From Actinomycetes bacterium (GTDB taxonomy: Bacteria > Actinomycetota > Acidimicrobiia > Acidimicrobiales > JAJZJN01), in NCBI GenBank assembly GCA_021851165.1, contig JAJZJN010000004.1, forward strand, positions 1-46,129: DNA of 46,129 bases, in the 5' to 3' direction. The stretch's first letter is position 1. Every line of letters starts with the position of its first letter. The position numbers and the translations under genes are program-made. The notes below the pieces were generated by a model. The model had not been told where the DNA came from. It did not search any database and saw only the letters and a list, made by a program, of their open reading frames with translations. Positions 18,325 through 26,323 of the stretch are shown here, piece after piece.

Positions 18325-20015
18325 GGGTAGAACCTCCCGTGGGCAAGTTGCTCTGCTATCGGTCCCAGGGCCACGGCGGGGAAGAAGGTGAGCCCGCCTA
18401 CAATCAGGATCACGCCCACCAGAAGCCCTATGAACAGTGGTGTGTCGGTCCTGAAGGTACCGGCGGAGGCTGGGACTATGCCTTTGGCGGCGAGGGTGCC
18501 TGCGAGGGCCAGCACAGGGATCATGACGGCGAAGCGGCCCAGGAGCATCGCGATGCCGCCGGCGATGTTGTAGAACGGGGTATTGGCAGAGAGCCCCGCA
18601 AATGCCGATCCGTTGTTGTTGGCCTGGGAGGTAAAGGCGTAGAGGATCTCGGTGAAGCCGTGGGGGCCATGGTTCTCGATGGCACTGCGTCCAGCGGGAA
18701 CCGCCACGGCGATGCCTGTCATCACCACCACCACTATCGGCATCACCAGCACCCCGAGCGCGGCGAGCTTGACCTCCCTGGACTGGATCTTCTTGCCGAG
18801 GTATTCCGGGGTGCGCCCGACCATCAGGCCACCTATGAACACTGCGATTATGGCGAAGAGCAGGATCGTGTACAGGCCGCTGCCGACCCCGCCGGGTGAC
18901 ACTTCCCCGAGCATCATCCCGGTTAGCAGCCCCATCCCTCCGATTGGTGTGTAGGAGTCGTTGGCGCTGTCGACCGAGCCTGTGGAGGTCTGGGTTGACG
19001 CTATGTTGTACAGAGCGGAGCTGGCTGCACCGAAGCGGGTCTCCTTGCCCTCCATGTTGCCGCTCGGCTGGTGGGGAAGTCCTGCTGCAGCGACTGCCGG
19101 GTTGCGCCCCATCTCGGCGGTGGTGGTGAATGCGAGCCATGCACCGAAGAGCAGGGCCATCGCGCTCAGCACGGCGAGTCCCTGGCGGACGCTGCCGACC
19201 ATCCTCCCGAACACGTACGTGAGAGCGACTGGGATGGCCAGCAGCAGCAGCACCGAAAGGATGTTGGTGAGCCCTGTGGGGTTCTCGAAGGGGTGGGCTC
19301 CATTTGCGTTGAAGAAGCCGCCGCCGTTCGTGCCGAGCTGTTTGATCACCTCTTGGGACGCGACAGGTCCGCGGGGTATCACCTGGCGGGCACCGTTCAA
19401 AGCATCGTGGATGTGGGCAGGGCCGGCCAGGGTCTGGATAGCACCCTGGGCTACGAACAGCACCGTGAACACAGCGGCTATCGGCATGAGGACGTAGATG
19501 ACGCCCCGGGTGAGGTCTACCCAGAAGTTGCCTATGGTCGACGACTCCCGGCGCGAGAAGCCTCGGATGAGCGCGACTGCTATTGCCAGGCCCACCGACG
19601 CCGAGACGAACATCTGAACCGTGAGAGCCGACATCTGCGAGAGGTACGACATCGTCGTCTCGCCGGCGTAGTTCTGCCAATTCGTGTTGGTGACGAAGGA
19701 CACCGAGGTGTTCCATGCCAGGGCAGGCGAGACTCCGGGAAGATGCTGTGGATTGAGTGGCAGGTGGCCCTGGAGGCGGAGCAGGCCATAGGTGATCAGG
19801 ATGGCGACTGCCGAGAACACTAGCAGTGCAGCCGTGTATCGAGGCCACGTCTGCTCGACGGTGGGGTCGACGCCGAGCACGCGGTAGAGCGGCTTCTCCA
19901 GGAACGACAGCCATCTGACGCGCCCGTCGTACACGGCCACGAGATATGACCCGAGGAAACGCCAGGCGAGCGCGAGCGCTACCAGCAGGGCAACCAGTGT
20001 GATGGCGAACCCCAT
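18321..20015 (-). CDS. kdpA: KdpA, potassium-binding channel subunit
   Basis: KdpA is the 564-residue channel-like subunit that selects potassium. The selectivity-type loops are visible: [40 protein letters not shown], and a later [24 protein letters not shown]. About ten hydrophobic helices are present, and the length is normal. The ATG at 20015 shares one base with the kdpF stop (TGATG), and the stop overlaps kdpB by 4 bp, so FABC is one translationally coupled operon. Confidence 0.97.
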   Translation of the reverse strand: MGFAITLVALLVALALAWRFLGSYLVAVYDGRVRWLSFLEKPLYRVLGVDPTVEQTWPRYTAALLVFSAVAILITYGLLRLQGHLPLNPQHLPGVSPALAWNTSVSFVTNTNWQNYAGETTMSYLSQMSALTVQMFVSASVGLAIAVALIRGFSRRESSTIGNFWVDLTRGVIYVLMPIAAVFTVLFVAQGAIQTLAGPAHIHDALNGARQVIPRGPVASQEVIKQLGTNGGGFFNANGAHPFENPTGLTNILSVLLLLAIPVALTYVFGRMVGSVRQGLAVLSAMALLFGAWLAFTTTAEMGRNPAVAAAGLPHQPSGNMEGKETRFGAASSALYNIASTQTSTGSVDSANDSYTPIGGMGLLTGMMLGEVSPGGVGSGLYTILLFAIIAVFIGGLMVGRTPEYLGKKIQSREVKLAALGVLVMPIVVVVMTGIAVAVPAGRSAIENHGPHGFTEILYAFTSQANNNGSAFAGLSANTPFYNIAGGIAMLLGRFAVMIPVLALAGTLAAKGIVPASAGTFRTDTPLFIGLLVGVILIVGGLTFFPAVALGPIAEQLAHGRFYP

Positions 20016-20104
20016 CAGAAGCGTTCCGGCTTGATCAGCGCTACGCCCAGGTAGATGAACAGAGCGACAGAGATAACGAGCAGGATGATCGACACGACGT
20101 TCAT
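20015..20104 (-). CDS. kdpF: KdpF, small membrane subunit
   Basis: This 29-residue single-helix protein stabilises the Kdp complex in E. coli. The translation [20 protein letters not shown] continues VALIKPERF, with the characteristic C-terminal KPERF. The stop shares a base with the kdpA ATG, and its start overlaps the stop of another tiny membrane ORF (ATGA). Confidence 0.92.
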   Translation of the reverse strand: MNVVSIILLVISVALFIYLGVALIKPERF

Positions 20105-20190
20105 ACGCGTTCCAGCCCCTTTGCCAGAGCCAGAAGAGCGCCGAAGATCACCAGGGTACTCACCACTGCTATCAGGTCAGCCACGGCCAC
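20101..20190 (-). CDS. Kdp-associated membrane microprotein upstream of kdpF
   Basis: This 29-codon ORF has a GTG start (or GTG 20184). It encodes one transmembrane helix, DLIAVVSTLVIFGALLALAKG, followed by LERV. The end GLERV resembles the G(C/V)ERL ending of unnamed small ORFs that I recall in front of kdpF/kdpA in many bacteria. The stop overlaps the kdpF start by 4 bp, so it is coupled to the pump operon as its first cistron. It may be an extra subunit or assembly factor; function is unknown. A GATACT box lies 7 bases before GTG 20184, which could make it leaderless. Confidence 0.7.
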   Translation of the reverse strand: MAVADLIAVVSTLVIFGALLALAKGLERV

Positions 20191-20209
20191 CAGTATCGAG
20201 CACCGGCAG

Positions 20210-20262
20210 TCAACCGGGGATCAACCAGGGTTGCGGGCGCGTAAACAGCTCGTCAACAGCGG
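20210..20262 (+). promoter_or_regulatory. Candidate KdpE operator (direct repeats) upstream of the kdp pump operon
   Basis: Three like-oriented elements, tcaaccgggg (20210), tcaaccaggg (20221) and tcaacagcggg (20252), are spaced 11 and 31 bp apart, i.e. about one and three helical turns. OmpR/PhoB-family regulators such as KdpE typically bind direct repeats spaced ~11 bp. The location, 20-70 bp before the first kdp cistron, fits an activator site. No binding data support it. Confidence 0.4.
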
Positions 20263-20287
20263 GCCTCGAGGCCGGCTCGTGCCACAG

Positions 20288-20360
20288 TGGTCGGGACCGG
20301 CGTCGATCCGGTGACCTCGCGCTTTTCAGGCGCGCGCTCTACCAACTGAGCTACCCGACC
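20288..20360 (-). tRNA. tRNA-Phe (GAA)
   Basis: The cloverleaf is complete: acceptor GGTCGGG/CCCGACC, D-stem GCTC/GAGC, anticodon stem CGCGC/GCGCG with loop CTGAAAA (GAA), and T-stem ACCGG/CCGGT. The CCA end is not encoded. The T-loop reads ATCGACG instead of the usual TTCRANY, so U54 is replaced by A and position 60 is G, which is unusual. Confidence 0.93.
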
Positions 20361-20369
20361 CTGCAGGAT

Positions 20370-20383
20370 CCCGCCAAGGCGGG
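20370..20383. other. Small GC hairpin between tRNA-Phe and tRNA-Asp
   Basis: The sequence cccgccaaggcggg is a perfect inverted repeat lying in the 29-bp spacer. It may mark a processing site in the tRNA precursor. Confidence 0.35.
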
Positions 20384-20389
20384 AACCCG

Positions 20390-20464
20390 CGGTCCTGACG
20401 GGATTTGAACCCGCGACCTCCGGCTTGACAGGCCGGCGTGCACTCCAGGCTGCACCACAGGACC
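20390..20464 (-). tRNA. tRNA-Asp (GTC)
   Basis: Acceptor GGTCCTG pairs with CAGGACC. The anticodon loop is CTGTCAA (GTC) on a GCCGG/CCGGC stem, and the T-loop TTCAAAT is normal. The discriminator is G, as expected for Asp. CCA is not encoded. Confidence 0.95.
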
Positions 20465-20491
20465 CTGATTCCAAGTTCTACCCCATCGCTG

Positions 20492-20564
20492 CACCCCCAA
20501 CGGGATTCGAACCCGTGTTACCGCCTTGAAAGGGCGGCGTCCTCGGCCGCTAGACGATGGGGGC
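20492..20564 (-). tRNA. tRNA-Glu (TTC)
   Basis: The 5' sequence GCCCCCATCGTCTAG is typical of tRNA-Glu. The anticodon loop is CTTTCAA (TTC) on GCCGCC/GGCGGT arms, and the T-loop TTCGAAT is normal. It is the first of three tandem minus-strand tRNAs. CCA is not encoded. Confidence 0.95.
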
Positions 20565-20625
20565 CCAACCGATCAGGGTGGTAGAACGTTACCAGGTTCG
20601 GCTGGATTACTGGGCAGGAGGGCCT

Positions 20626-21117
20626 TCATGGGCCTTCGGGGCTGCCGCCGGAGGGCAGGGCGGCAGCGAGCGTGTCGACGATCTCGCCCTGGAGCCAGCT
20701 CAGATACCGGTATACGGCCAAGCGGGGTGCTCGCGGGTCGTCTCTGGCGACATGCTCTGGCTCCTCGCCAACGTCGAGCTGGGTTCCGAGCACCAGGCGC
20801 AGCACTTCGAGGGCGGCCAGCCACTGCTGGAGCTCTTCCTCGCTCAGTTCCACTGCATCCGAGGTGGTTGCCAGCGTTTCGAGGGCACTTGCATGATGGC
20901 GCAGCAGCTCGTTGCCCACCAGGGATCTGTAGTCGGCATCAGCCTCCGGGTCACCTGCGTAGGCAACCGGGAACAACCGGAAGGTGGAAGAGTCGCGCGT
21001 GTCGAGCAGGCCTCGGGCCTGGTCTGGCAGAGAACGCAGCAGCTCTCGCTCGGGTGCCTGGAGGCGGATCCTGAACTTGCCGTCACGGGTGCGGCGGAAG
21101 CGCCGGATACCGATCAC
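20626..21117 (-). CDS. DUF2017 family protein
   Basis: The 163-residue protein (GTG start, preceded by GGAAGGG) begins MIGIRRFRRTRDGKFRIRL and has mostly helical content with charged surfaces. It resembles the actinobacterial DUF2017 family, which is habitually encoded right after clpS. Recognisable parts are LLRSLPDQARGLL, RLFPVAYAGDPEADADYRSLVGNELL and LNxWLAALEVLRLVLGTQLD-like segments. Function is unknown; the conserved linkage suggests a role connected with ClpS/ClpP proteolysis. It follows clpS by 55 bp on the same strand. The frame is open upstream, but the upstream part is low-complexity shadow of the clpS region. Confidence 0.82.
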   Translation of the reverse strand: MIGIRRFRRTRDGKFRIRLQAPERELLRSLPDQARGLLDTRDSSTFRLFPVAYAGDPEADADYRSLVGNELLRHHASALETLATTSDAVELSEEELQQWLAALEVLRLVLGTQLDVGEEPEHVARDDPRAPRLAVYRYLSWLQGEIVDTLAAALPSGGSPEGP

Positions 21118-21172
21118 AGCAGCCCTTCCTGGTTCGGTCGGCCCTCCACGGGGTCGCGTCGTGCCCGGTCGC

Positions 21173-21490
21173 TCAAGTCGACTGCTCCATGGTTGCCCAC
21201 AAGCCATGCTGGTGCAGGCGAAAGACATCCAGCTCCGCACGCTCGCGGGGACCGGAGGACACCACTGCCCGCCCCTTGTGGTGGACGTCGAGCATGAGGC
21301 TGGTGGCTTTGTCACGGCTGTAGCCGAAGAGCTTCTGGAACACGAACGTCACGTAGGACATGAGGTTCACTGGGTCGTTCCAGACGATAACCATCCAGGG
21401 GCGGTCCGGGCGCACGTCCTCGTCGGTCGAGGGACGGTGGACTTCAGAGGGAGCGGTCGTGGCGCCGCCGACGGCTCCACGCACATGCAT
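21173..21490 (-). CDS. clpS: ATP-dependent Clp protease adaptor ClpS
   Basis: ClpS binds N-degron substrates and delivers them to the ClpAP/ClpCP protease. The core [20 protein letters not shown], then [30 protein letters not shown] and [18 protein letters not shown], is unmistakable. The ATG 21490 start gives 105 residues, the usual size, but has no good ribosome site. An alternative GTG at 21595 would add about 35 residues including PTRPQG tandem repeats; it follows a TACGAT box by 9 bases and could be leaderless. The gene is divergent from ctaB and upstream of DUF2017. Confidence 0.92.
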   Translation of the reverse strand: MHVRGAVGGATTAPSEVHRPSTDEDVRPDRPWMVIVWNDPVNLMSYVTFVFQKLFGYSRDKATSLMLDVHHKGRAVVSSGPRERAELDVFRLHQHGLWATMEQST

Positions 21491-21509
21491 TACCTGAGCT
21501 GCCTGGCCT

Positions 21510-21560
21510 TGGGGACGTGTTGGGCCCTGGGGACGTGTTGGGCCCTGGGGACGTGTTGGG
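21510..21560. repeat. 18-bp tandem repeat (2.8 copies) at the clpS 5' end
   Basis: The unit tggggacgtgttgggccc occurs twice perfectly and then 15 bases of a third copy. Read in the clpS frame it encodes PTRPQG repeats, so it is either an N-terminal extension of ClpS or its untranslated leader. Confidence 0.9.
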
Positions 21561-21731
21561 GCTGGCGTGTGGTTGGAAAGTCGGGTTGTCGACACCGTCT
21601 TATGATCGTAGTGCCGGCTCTGGCGACGATCGGAGCAGCATCCGGTGCAGTTCGCGCCCGCTGGCGATCGACGCAGACAGCTCTGGCAGCTGCATGGCGA
21701 TTGCGGCCTCCGAAGCCGTAGGCTTTGGGCG

Positions 21732-22640
21732 ATGTCCTTCCTGCCGGCAATCTCGCGTGAGGCTACGTCACGTGGCCTGAAGGTGCGCGCGTACGTGGCT
21801 CTGACCAAGCCGCGGATCATAGAGCTGCTGCTGGTGACCACTCTGCCTACGATGTTCGTGGCCCGCCGGGGCGTCCCTTCGCTCGCCTTGATGGCTACCA
21901 CGCTGCTCGGGGGAGCACTGGCCGCTGGCGGGGCCAACGCGATCAACATGGTGGTAGACCGCGACATCGACAAGGTCATGCACAGGACGCGCAATCGCCC
22001 GCTCGTGACCGGTGAGATGACGCCGCTCGCAGCCATGGTCTTCGCTGTGGCGCTGGAAGTGCTCGCGTTCGTGGAGCTGGCATGGGCCGTCAACGTGCTG
22101 TCAGCCATCCTTGCGGTATCGGCGACGCTCTTCTACGTCTTCGTCTACACGCTCTGGCTCAAGCGCAACTCACCGCAGAACATCGTCATCGGTGGGGCAG
22201 CAGGCGCAGTTCCGGTGCTCGTGGGATGGGCGGCAGTGACGGATCGGCTCGGGTGGGCTCCCCTGGTGCTGTTCGCTGTCATCTTCATCTGGACGCCCCC
22301 CCACTTCTGGGCACTCGCCATTCGGTACCGGGATGACTACAAAGCGGCTCACGTCCCGATGCTGCCCGCGGTTGCCTCGATAAGGCGCACTGCGCGTCAG
22401 ATCCTTCTCTACACTGTCGTGCTGGTGGCGGTGTCGCTGCTGTTCGCGTTCGTAGGCCACATGGGAGCCTTGTACTGGTCGGCGGCGGCATTATTGGGTG
22501 CGGTGTTCATTGCTCATGCAGTAAGGCTCTTGCGCGAGCCAACGGCGAAGGTTGCCATGGGCGTGTTCAAGTACTCGATCACATATCTGACCCTGCTGTT
22601 CGTCGCCATGGCGGGTGACGTGCTGGTGCGCTATCACTGA
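21732..22640 (+). CDS. ctaB: Protoheme IX farnesyltransferase (heme O synthase)
   Basis: CtaB/CyoE attaches a farnesyl group to heme B to make heme O for cytochrome oxidase. The 302-residue UbiA-family membrane protein has the Asp-rich prenyl-diphosphate site [20 protein letters not shown] (near 73-92), the second loop [15 protein letters not shown] and YKxxITYL-like endings ([12 protein letters not shown]). About eight to nine membrane helices are visible. The ATG at 21732 lies 7 bases after a TAGGCT box, so it may be leaderless. The following TlpA-like protein and ABC exporter are probably linked to cytochrome maturation. Confidence 0.95.
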   Translation: MSFLPAISREATSRGLKVRAYVALTKPRIIELLLVTTLPTMFVARRGVPSLALMATTLLGGALAAGGANAINMVVDRDIDKVMHRTRNRPLVTGEMTPLAAMVFAVALEVLAFVELAWAVNVLSAILAVSATLFYVFVYTLWLKRNSPQNIVIGGAAGAVPVLVGWAAVTDRLGWAPLVLFAVIFIWTPPHFWALAIRYRDDYKAAHVPMLPAVASIRRTARQILLYTVVLVAVSLLFAFVGHMGALYWSAAALLGAVFIAHAVRLLREPTAKVAMGVFKYSITYLTLLFVAMAGDVLVRYH

Positions 22641-22671
22641 TCTGGGTGCAACGTCCTCCCGGCCACCGACG

Positions 22672-23298
22672 GTGAGGTGGCGTAGAAGGGTGCTATCTCT
22701 TGCCGTAGGTGCTGTGCTGGCCGGGGCGCTAGGCGCTGCGCTGTTCGCAGGGGCTGGGTCGGGAGGATCAGGCACTCAGGGAAACGTGTCTGGAGCGGGC
22801 GGCCTGGGAGGATCGGGCGGTTCGGTGTCGGCGGTGCACCCACGCGAGGCACCGCAGTTCAGCCTGCCTCGACTCGGCGGAGGACCGGCTGTGGCGCTTC
22901 CCGCTCTCGGATCGGCGAGGCGACATGCCGTGGTGCTCGCGTTCTTCGCCTCGTGGTGTATCCCTTGTCATGAGGACCTGCCCAGGGTGGCCAAGGTGGC
23001 CGACCAGACCAGAGCCGAGGGGCTGCCCGTGTCGTTTGTGGGGGTGGACGTGAATGACTCGCCAGGAGCCGGGCTCGCCTTTGCCCGCCGCAGCGGAGTG
23101 GCCTTCCCGGTCGGCAGCGACCCCAAGGACCGGGTTGCCGCGGGGCTGTTCGACCTGCCTGGGCTGCCCGCCACGGTATTCATCGGCCCCCGGGGCAGGA
23201 TCCGAGGCTGGGTCTACGGTCCGGCAAGCGTCGCGCTGCTCCGCCAATGGGTCGCCCGCATCGCTCCCGCCGGCGGCCTCACTCCCAGCGGAACGTGA
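22672..23298 (+). CDS. TlpA/ResA-like membrane-anchored thioredoxin
   Basis: The ~208-residue protein has an N-terminal membrane anchor or signal (RRRVLSLAVGAVLAGALGAALFA), a Gly/Ser-rich linker (about 29-52), then a thioredoxin fold. The redox motif WCIPC (Cys96, Cys99) lies in FFASWCIPCHEDLP. The conserved cis-Pro loop is LPGLPATVFIGPRGRI. Members of this family reduce haem- or copper-binding sites outside the membrane. Its place right after ctaB suggests a role in oxidase assembly. The GTG start at 22672 was chosen for the signal sequence; the frame is open back into ctaB. Its 3' end overlaps the convergent ABC permease gene by 20 bp. Confidence 0.85.
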   Translation: MRWRRRVLSLAVGAVLAGALGAALFAGAGSGGSGTQGNVSGAGGLGGSGGSVSAVHPREAPQFSLPRLGGGPAVALPALGSARRHAVVLAFFASWCIPCHEDLPRVAKVADQTRAEGLPVSFVGVDVNDSPGAGLAFARRSGVAFPVGSDPKDRVAAGLFDLPGLPATVFIGPRGRIRGWVYGPASVALLRQWVARIAPAGGLTPSGT

Positions 23299-24001
23299 GC
23301 GCAGCAGCCAGTGGACCCGCGATGGCCCAGGCTCCCAGGACTATCCAGCTCCATCCCGGCACCGGGGTGCCGAGGCCGATTGAATGGTGGAGCGCTTGGG
23401 AGAGAGCCGCTGCGGGCAGGACCCGAGCGACAGCCGCGAGCCAACCGGGCAGCTTCGCGAGAGGGACGAGCATCCCGCTCACCAGCAGCAGAACCAGCCA
23501 CAGGCCGTTTGCGGCTGCCAGATTGACCTCGGCCTTGAGAACTCCTGCGAGCAGCAGGCCGATACCGCCGAAGCCGGAGGTAGCGAGCAGCACCACTGCT
23601 ACCGCAGGACCCGCACCGCTTGTCGGATGCCAACCCATTGCGAGGGACACGGCCACGAGCACCACAGCCTGGATGACCTCGAGCATGACGATAGCCGTGA
23701 TCTTTGCGGCCAGCAGCCGCGGCCTGCCAAGGGGCGTAGCACCAAGACGCTTCAATACGCCGTAGCCACGCTCGAAGCCTGTGGCGATGCTCAGGTTGAC
23801 CATTGAGGTGGACATGACGGCGAGTGCCAGCACTCCCGGAGCAAGGAACGTTATCGGCTTGCCCGAGCCCGTGGGAAGGACATGGACGCTTCCAAAGAAC
23901 ACGATGAGAACCACCGGTATCCCGAGCGTCAAGAGAACCGACTCCCCGCGTTTGAGCGTCATGCGCACCTCGGCGGTCACTTGCGCTGCAAGCGGCCTCA
24001 T
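23279..24001 (-). CDS. ABC-2 type exporter, permease subunit
   Basis: The 240-residue protein has six predicted membrane helices and the ABC-2 family pattern: N-terminal VRMTLKRGESVLLTLGIPVVL, the loop ERGYGVLKRLGATPLGRP, and C-terminal LSQALHHSIGLG. It overlaps the stop of the ATPase gene by 4 bp (ATGA). Drug or lipid export is the usual annotation, but in mycobacteria a comparable transporter sits near ctaB, so haem or oxidase-related export is possible. The substrate is unknown. Confidence 0.87.
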   Translation of the reverse strand: MRPLAAQVTAEVRMTLKRGESVLLTLGIPVVLIVFFGSVHVLPTGSGKPITFLAPGVLALAVMSTSMVNLSIATGFERGYGVLKRLGATPLGRPRLLAAKITAIVMLEVIQAVVLVAVSLAMGWHPTSGAGPAVAVVLLATSGFGGIGLLLAGVLKAEVNLAAANGLWLVLLLVSGMLVPLAKLPGWLAAVARVLPAAALSQALHHSIGLGTPVPGWSWIVLGAWAIAGPLAAALTFRWE

Positions 24002-24942
24002 GAGTCCTTCCCGTGTGCTTCACGGCCCGTCACAGATAGGTAGACCTCTTCCAAGGACTGCCGTCCCGCCTGCAGGTCGGCCATGGCGAAGCCGCGGTCG
24101 GCCAGCCATGTTGCCAGCGCCGCTACGCGTGTGGGTGACGACTCGCCCTCCACCATGTAGCGGCCCGGAGCTGTCTCGGTGACTTCGACAGCGTCAGTGC
24201 CGATGGCCGCGGCAAGAGCCGCCACGTCGATGCCAGGCTGTGAGGCGAACGTGATCCCGGCCGCTCTGCCGGCACCTGCAAGCTCTGCGACGGTCCCGTG
24301 TGCCACGGCGCGGCCATGGTCGATAATGACGACGTCGTCGGCAAGCCTCTCGGCCTCGGAAAGCTCGTGAGTGGTGAGGATCACGCACGTGCCGTCGGAT
24401 CGCATGCCCGAGATCACCTGCCGGATCGTGATTCGTCCTTCTGGGTCGACGCCGGCGGTTGGCTCGTCTAGGAAAATGACCTGTGGCCTTCCGATCAAGG
24501 CGAGCGCAAGTGACAGTCTCTGCTGCTCGCCGCCGGAGAGCCTTCGCCACGGAGTACGGGCAACCGATCCCAAGCCGAGCAGATCGAGCATCGTGTCGGG
24601 GTCGTTCGCATTGTCGTAATAGCTGGCAAACAGATGCAGTGCCTGGCGGGGTCCCATAGCCGGGTAGACGCCGCCACGCTGGAGCATGACCCCGACCTTC
24701 CTTACCAGCGCGCGGTGCCCGGCCGGTTCTCCGGGATCCCATCCCAGCACTCTTAGGGTTCCTCCCGAGGCTCGTCTGTAGCCCTCGAGGGTCTCAACGG
24801 TAGACGTCTTGCCGGCTCCATTCGGTCCGAGCAGGGCGAGAACCTCGCCGTGGCGCGCCTGAAGGGAGAGCCCGTCGACTGCCACCACGCTGCCGTAGCG
24901 GACGACGAGGTCGCTGCACTCCACGGCCACTCCATCATCCAT
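23998..24942 (-). CDS. ABC-2 type exporter, ATP-binding subunit
   Basis: This 314-residue ATPase of the DrrA/CcmA class has Walker A LGPNGAGKTST (38-48), signature LSGGEQQRLSLALAL, Walker B VIFLDEPTAGVDP and the switch HELSEAE. A C-terminal ~80-residue extension (AGRAAGITFASQPG...) is typical of this exporter class. It is the first gene of a two-gene operon with the permease. It is divergent from the serS leader ORF with only 26 bp between start codons. Confidence 0.93.
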   Translation of the reverse strand: MDDGVAVECSDLVVRYGSVVAVDGLSLQARHGEVLALLGPNGAGKTSTVETLEGYRRASGGTLRVLGWDPGEPAGHRALVRKVGVMLQRGGVYPAMGPRQALHLFASYYDNANDPDTMLDLLGLGSVARTPWRRLSGGEQQRLSLALALIGRPQVIFLDEPTAGVDPEGRITIRQVISGMRSDGTCVILTTHELSEAERLADDVVIIDHGRAVAHGTVAELAGAGRAAGITFASQPGIDVAALAAAIGTDAVEVTETAPGRYMVEGESSPTRVAALATWLADRGFAMADLQAGRQSLEEVYLSVTGREAHGKDS

Positions 24943-24968
24943 GACCGGCAGGCTACCGTGGAGGAACT

Positions 24969-25040
24969 ATGACCGGTACTCGCACTTCTCATTTCCATCC
25001 CTCCGGGCGGCTTGGAGCTTGGCTAGGAGCCCAGCGATGA
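24969..25040 (+). CDS. Short leader ORF overlapping the serS start
   Basis: A 23-codon ORF starts ATG at 24969, 4 bases after a perfect GGAGG (24960-24964). It encodes MTGTRTSHFHPSGRLGAWLG followed by AQR. Its TGA overlaps the serS ATG (ATGA). The strong ribosome site and exact overlap suggest real translation coupled to serS. It contains only two serine codons, so classical serine-codon attenuation is not obvious. It was not recognised as a conserved family. Confidence 0.5.
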   Translation: MTGTRTSHFHPSGRLGAWLGAQR

Positions 25041-26323
25041 TCGACATCCGCCTGGTCCGCGAAGATCCCGAAGCTGTCAAGTCGGGGCTCGGACGCCGTG
25101 GGGTCGATCCGGGCGAAGTGGATCGGCTACGCGAGCTGGACGCGAATGCCCGGAGGGCATCCGGGCGGCGTGACGAGCTTCGGGCTCGAGTGAACGATCT
25201 CTCGCGCCAGGTGGGCGAGGCCCGTCGGGCCGGCGACAGTTCTCTAGCCGAGAGCCTTGCGGCGTCGAGCCGGCTGCTCGGGGATGAGGAGCGCTCGGTG
25301 GCCAGCGAGGCCGATGTCCTGGTGACTCAGGTGCGCGAGGCCCTGCTCGGGCTGCCGAACCTTCCAGATCCCCAGGCCCCGGACGGAGCTGGTCCGGATG
25401 ACAACGTAATATGCCGGAGATGGCCCGAAGAGCCGCGGTCGTACGCTGAGCACCAGCGGGTTCCGCATTGGGATGCCGGTTCGGCACTGGGCATCCTCGA
25501 TCTCGAGCGCGGAGCGAAGCTCTCCGGATCGATGTTCCCCCTCTACCGGGGCATGGGAGCGAGGCTCATCCGGGCGCTCTCAGCATTTGCCTTGGACAGC
25601 CATTCGGATGCCTTCGAGGAGATCCGGCCACCGACCCTCGTGAGAACCGAGACGATGATCTCGACCGGTCACCTGCCGAAGTTTGCCGACGAGGCTTACC
25701 ATCTAGAGCGCGACGACCTGTGGGCGATACCGACCGCGGAGGTTCCCCTCACCTCCATGAGTCGTGGCGACATCTTGGAGGAAGCGGACCTCCCGATGCG
25801 TCTCACGGCGTCGACTGCCTGCTTCAGGAGAGAGGCAGGGGCAGCTGGTCGCGATACCAGGGGCCTGTTGCGTCTTCACGAGTTCGACAAGGTGGAGCTT
25901 TTCGCCTATTCCACCGAGCTACAGGCACCGGAGGTCCTGGCGGACATGGTGCGGAGAGCCGAGGGTATCCTCCAGGCGCTCAGCCTCGAGTACCGGGTGC
26001 TGGACCTGTGCACAGGCGATATAGGCAACTCGGCTGCCAGGACGTTCGACCTGGAGGTATACGCCCCGGGTTGCGACATGTGGCTCGAGGTCTCCTCGGT
26101 CAGCTGGTGCAGCGACTACCAGGCCCGCAGGGCGAACATACGCTACAGGCCCGATGGCGGGGGCTCCCCGGTGCTCGTCCACACGCTGAACGGGTCAGCA
26201 CTTGCCTGGGCGCGCATCTGGGCGGCACTGATAGAGGTAGGCCGGCAGGCCGATGGCTCCGTGGTGCTGCCCGAGGTGCTCTCGCCCTACCTGGGTGGGG
26301 AGAACGTCGTGCGGGCACCCTGA
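25037..26323 (+). CDS. serS: Seryl-tRNA synthetase
   Basis: This is a class II aminoacyl-tRNA synthetase of 428 residues. The N-terminal coiled-coil tRNA-binding arm occupies about 25-100 (RLRELDANARRASGRRDELR...). The catalytic core has PTAEVPLT, motif 2 with FRREAGAAGRDTRGLLRLHEFDKVE, and the serine-binding EVSSVSWCSDYQARRANIRYR. Motif 3 is LNGSALAWARIWAALIE, which keeps the Asn-Gly-Ser and Arg. The start at 25037 follows AGGAG by 8 bp and overlaps the leader ORF. The 3' end overlaps the 3' end of the convergent Fur gene by 37 bp. Confidence 0.96.
   Translation: MIDIRLVREDPEAVKSGLGRRGVDPGEVDRLRELDANARRASGRRDELRARVNDLSRQVGEARRAGDSSLAESLAASSRLLGDEERSVASEADVLVTQVREALLGLPNLPDPQAPDGAGPDDNVICRRWPEEPRSYAEHQRVPHWDAGSALGILDLERGAKLSGSMFPLYRGMGARLIRALSAFALDSHSDAFEEIRPPTLVRTETMISTGHLPKFADEAYHLERDDLWAIPTAEVPLTSMSRGDILEEADLPMRLTASTACFRREAGAAGRDTRGLLRLHEFDKVELFAYSTELQAPEVLADMVRRAEGILQALSLEYRVLDLCTGDIGNSAARTFDLEVYAPGCDMWLEVSSVSWCSDYQARRANIRYRPDGGGSPVLVHTLNGSALAWARIWAALIEVGRQADGSVVLPEVLSPYLGGENVVRAP

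Noticed and set aside
18325-19914. Upstream extension of the kdpB frame through kdpA, which could suggest a fusion
   Set aside because: The extension is out of frame with true KdpA and is Pro/Arg-rich nonsense. The kdpB ATG overlaps the kdpA stop in the standard way.
24943-25036. T-box leader before serS
   Set aside because: The gap is under 100 bases and lacks a T-box motif and terminator; a short overlapping ORF occupies most of it.
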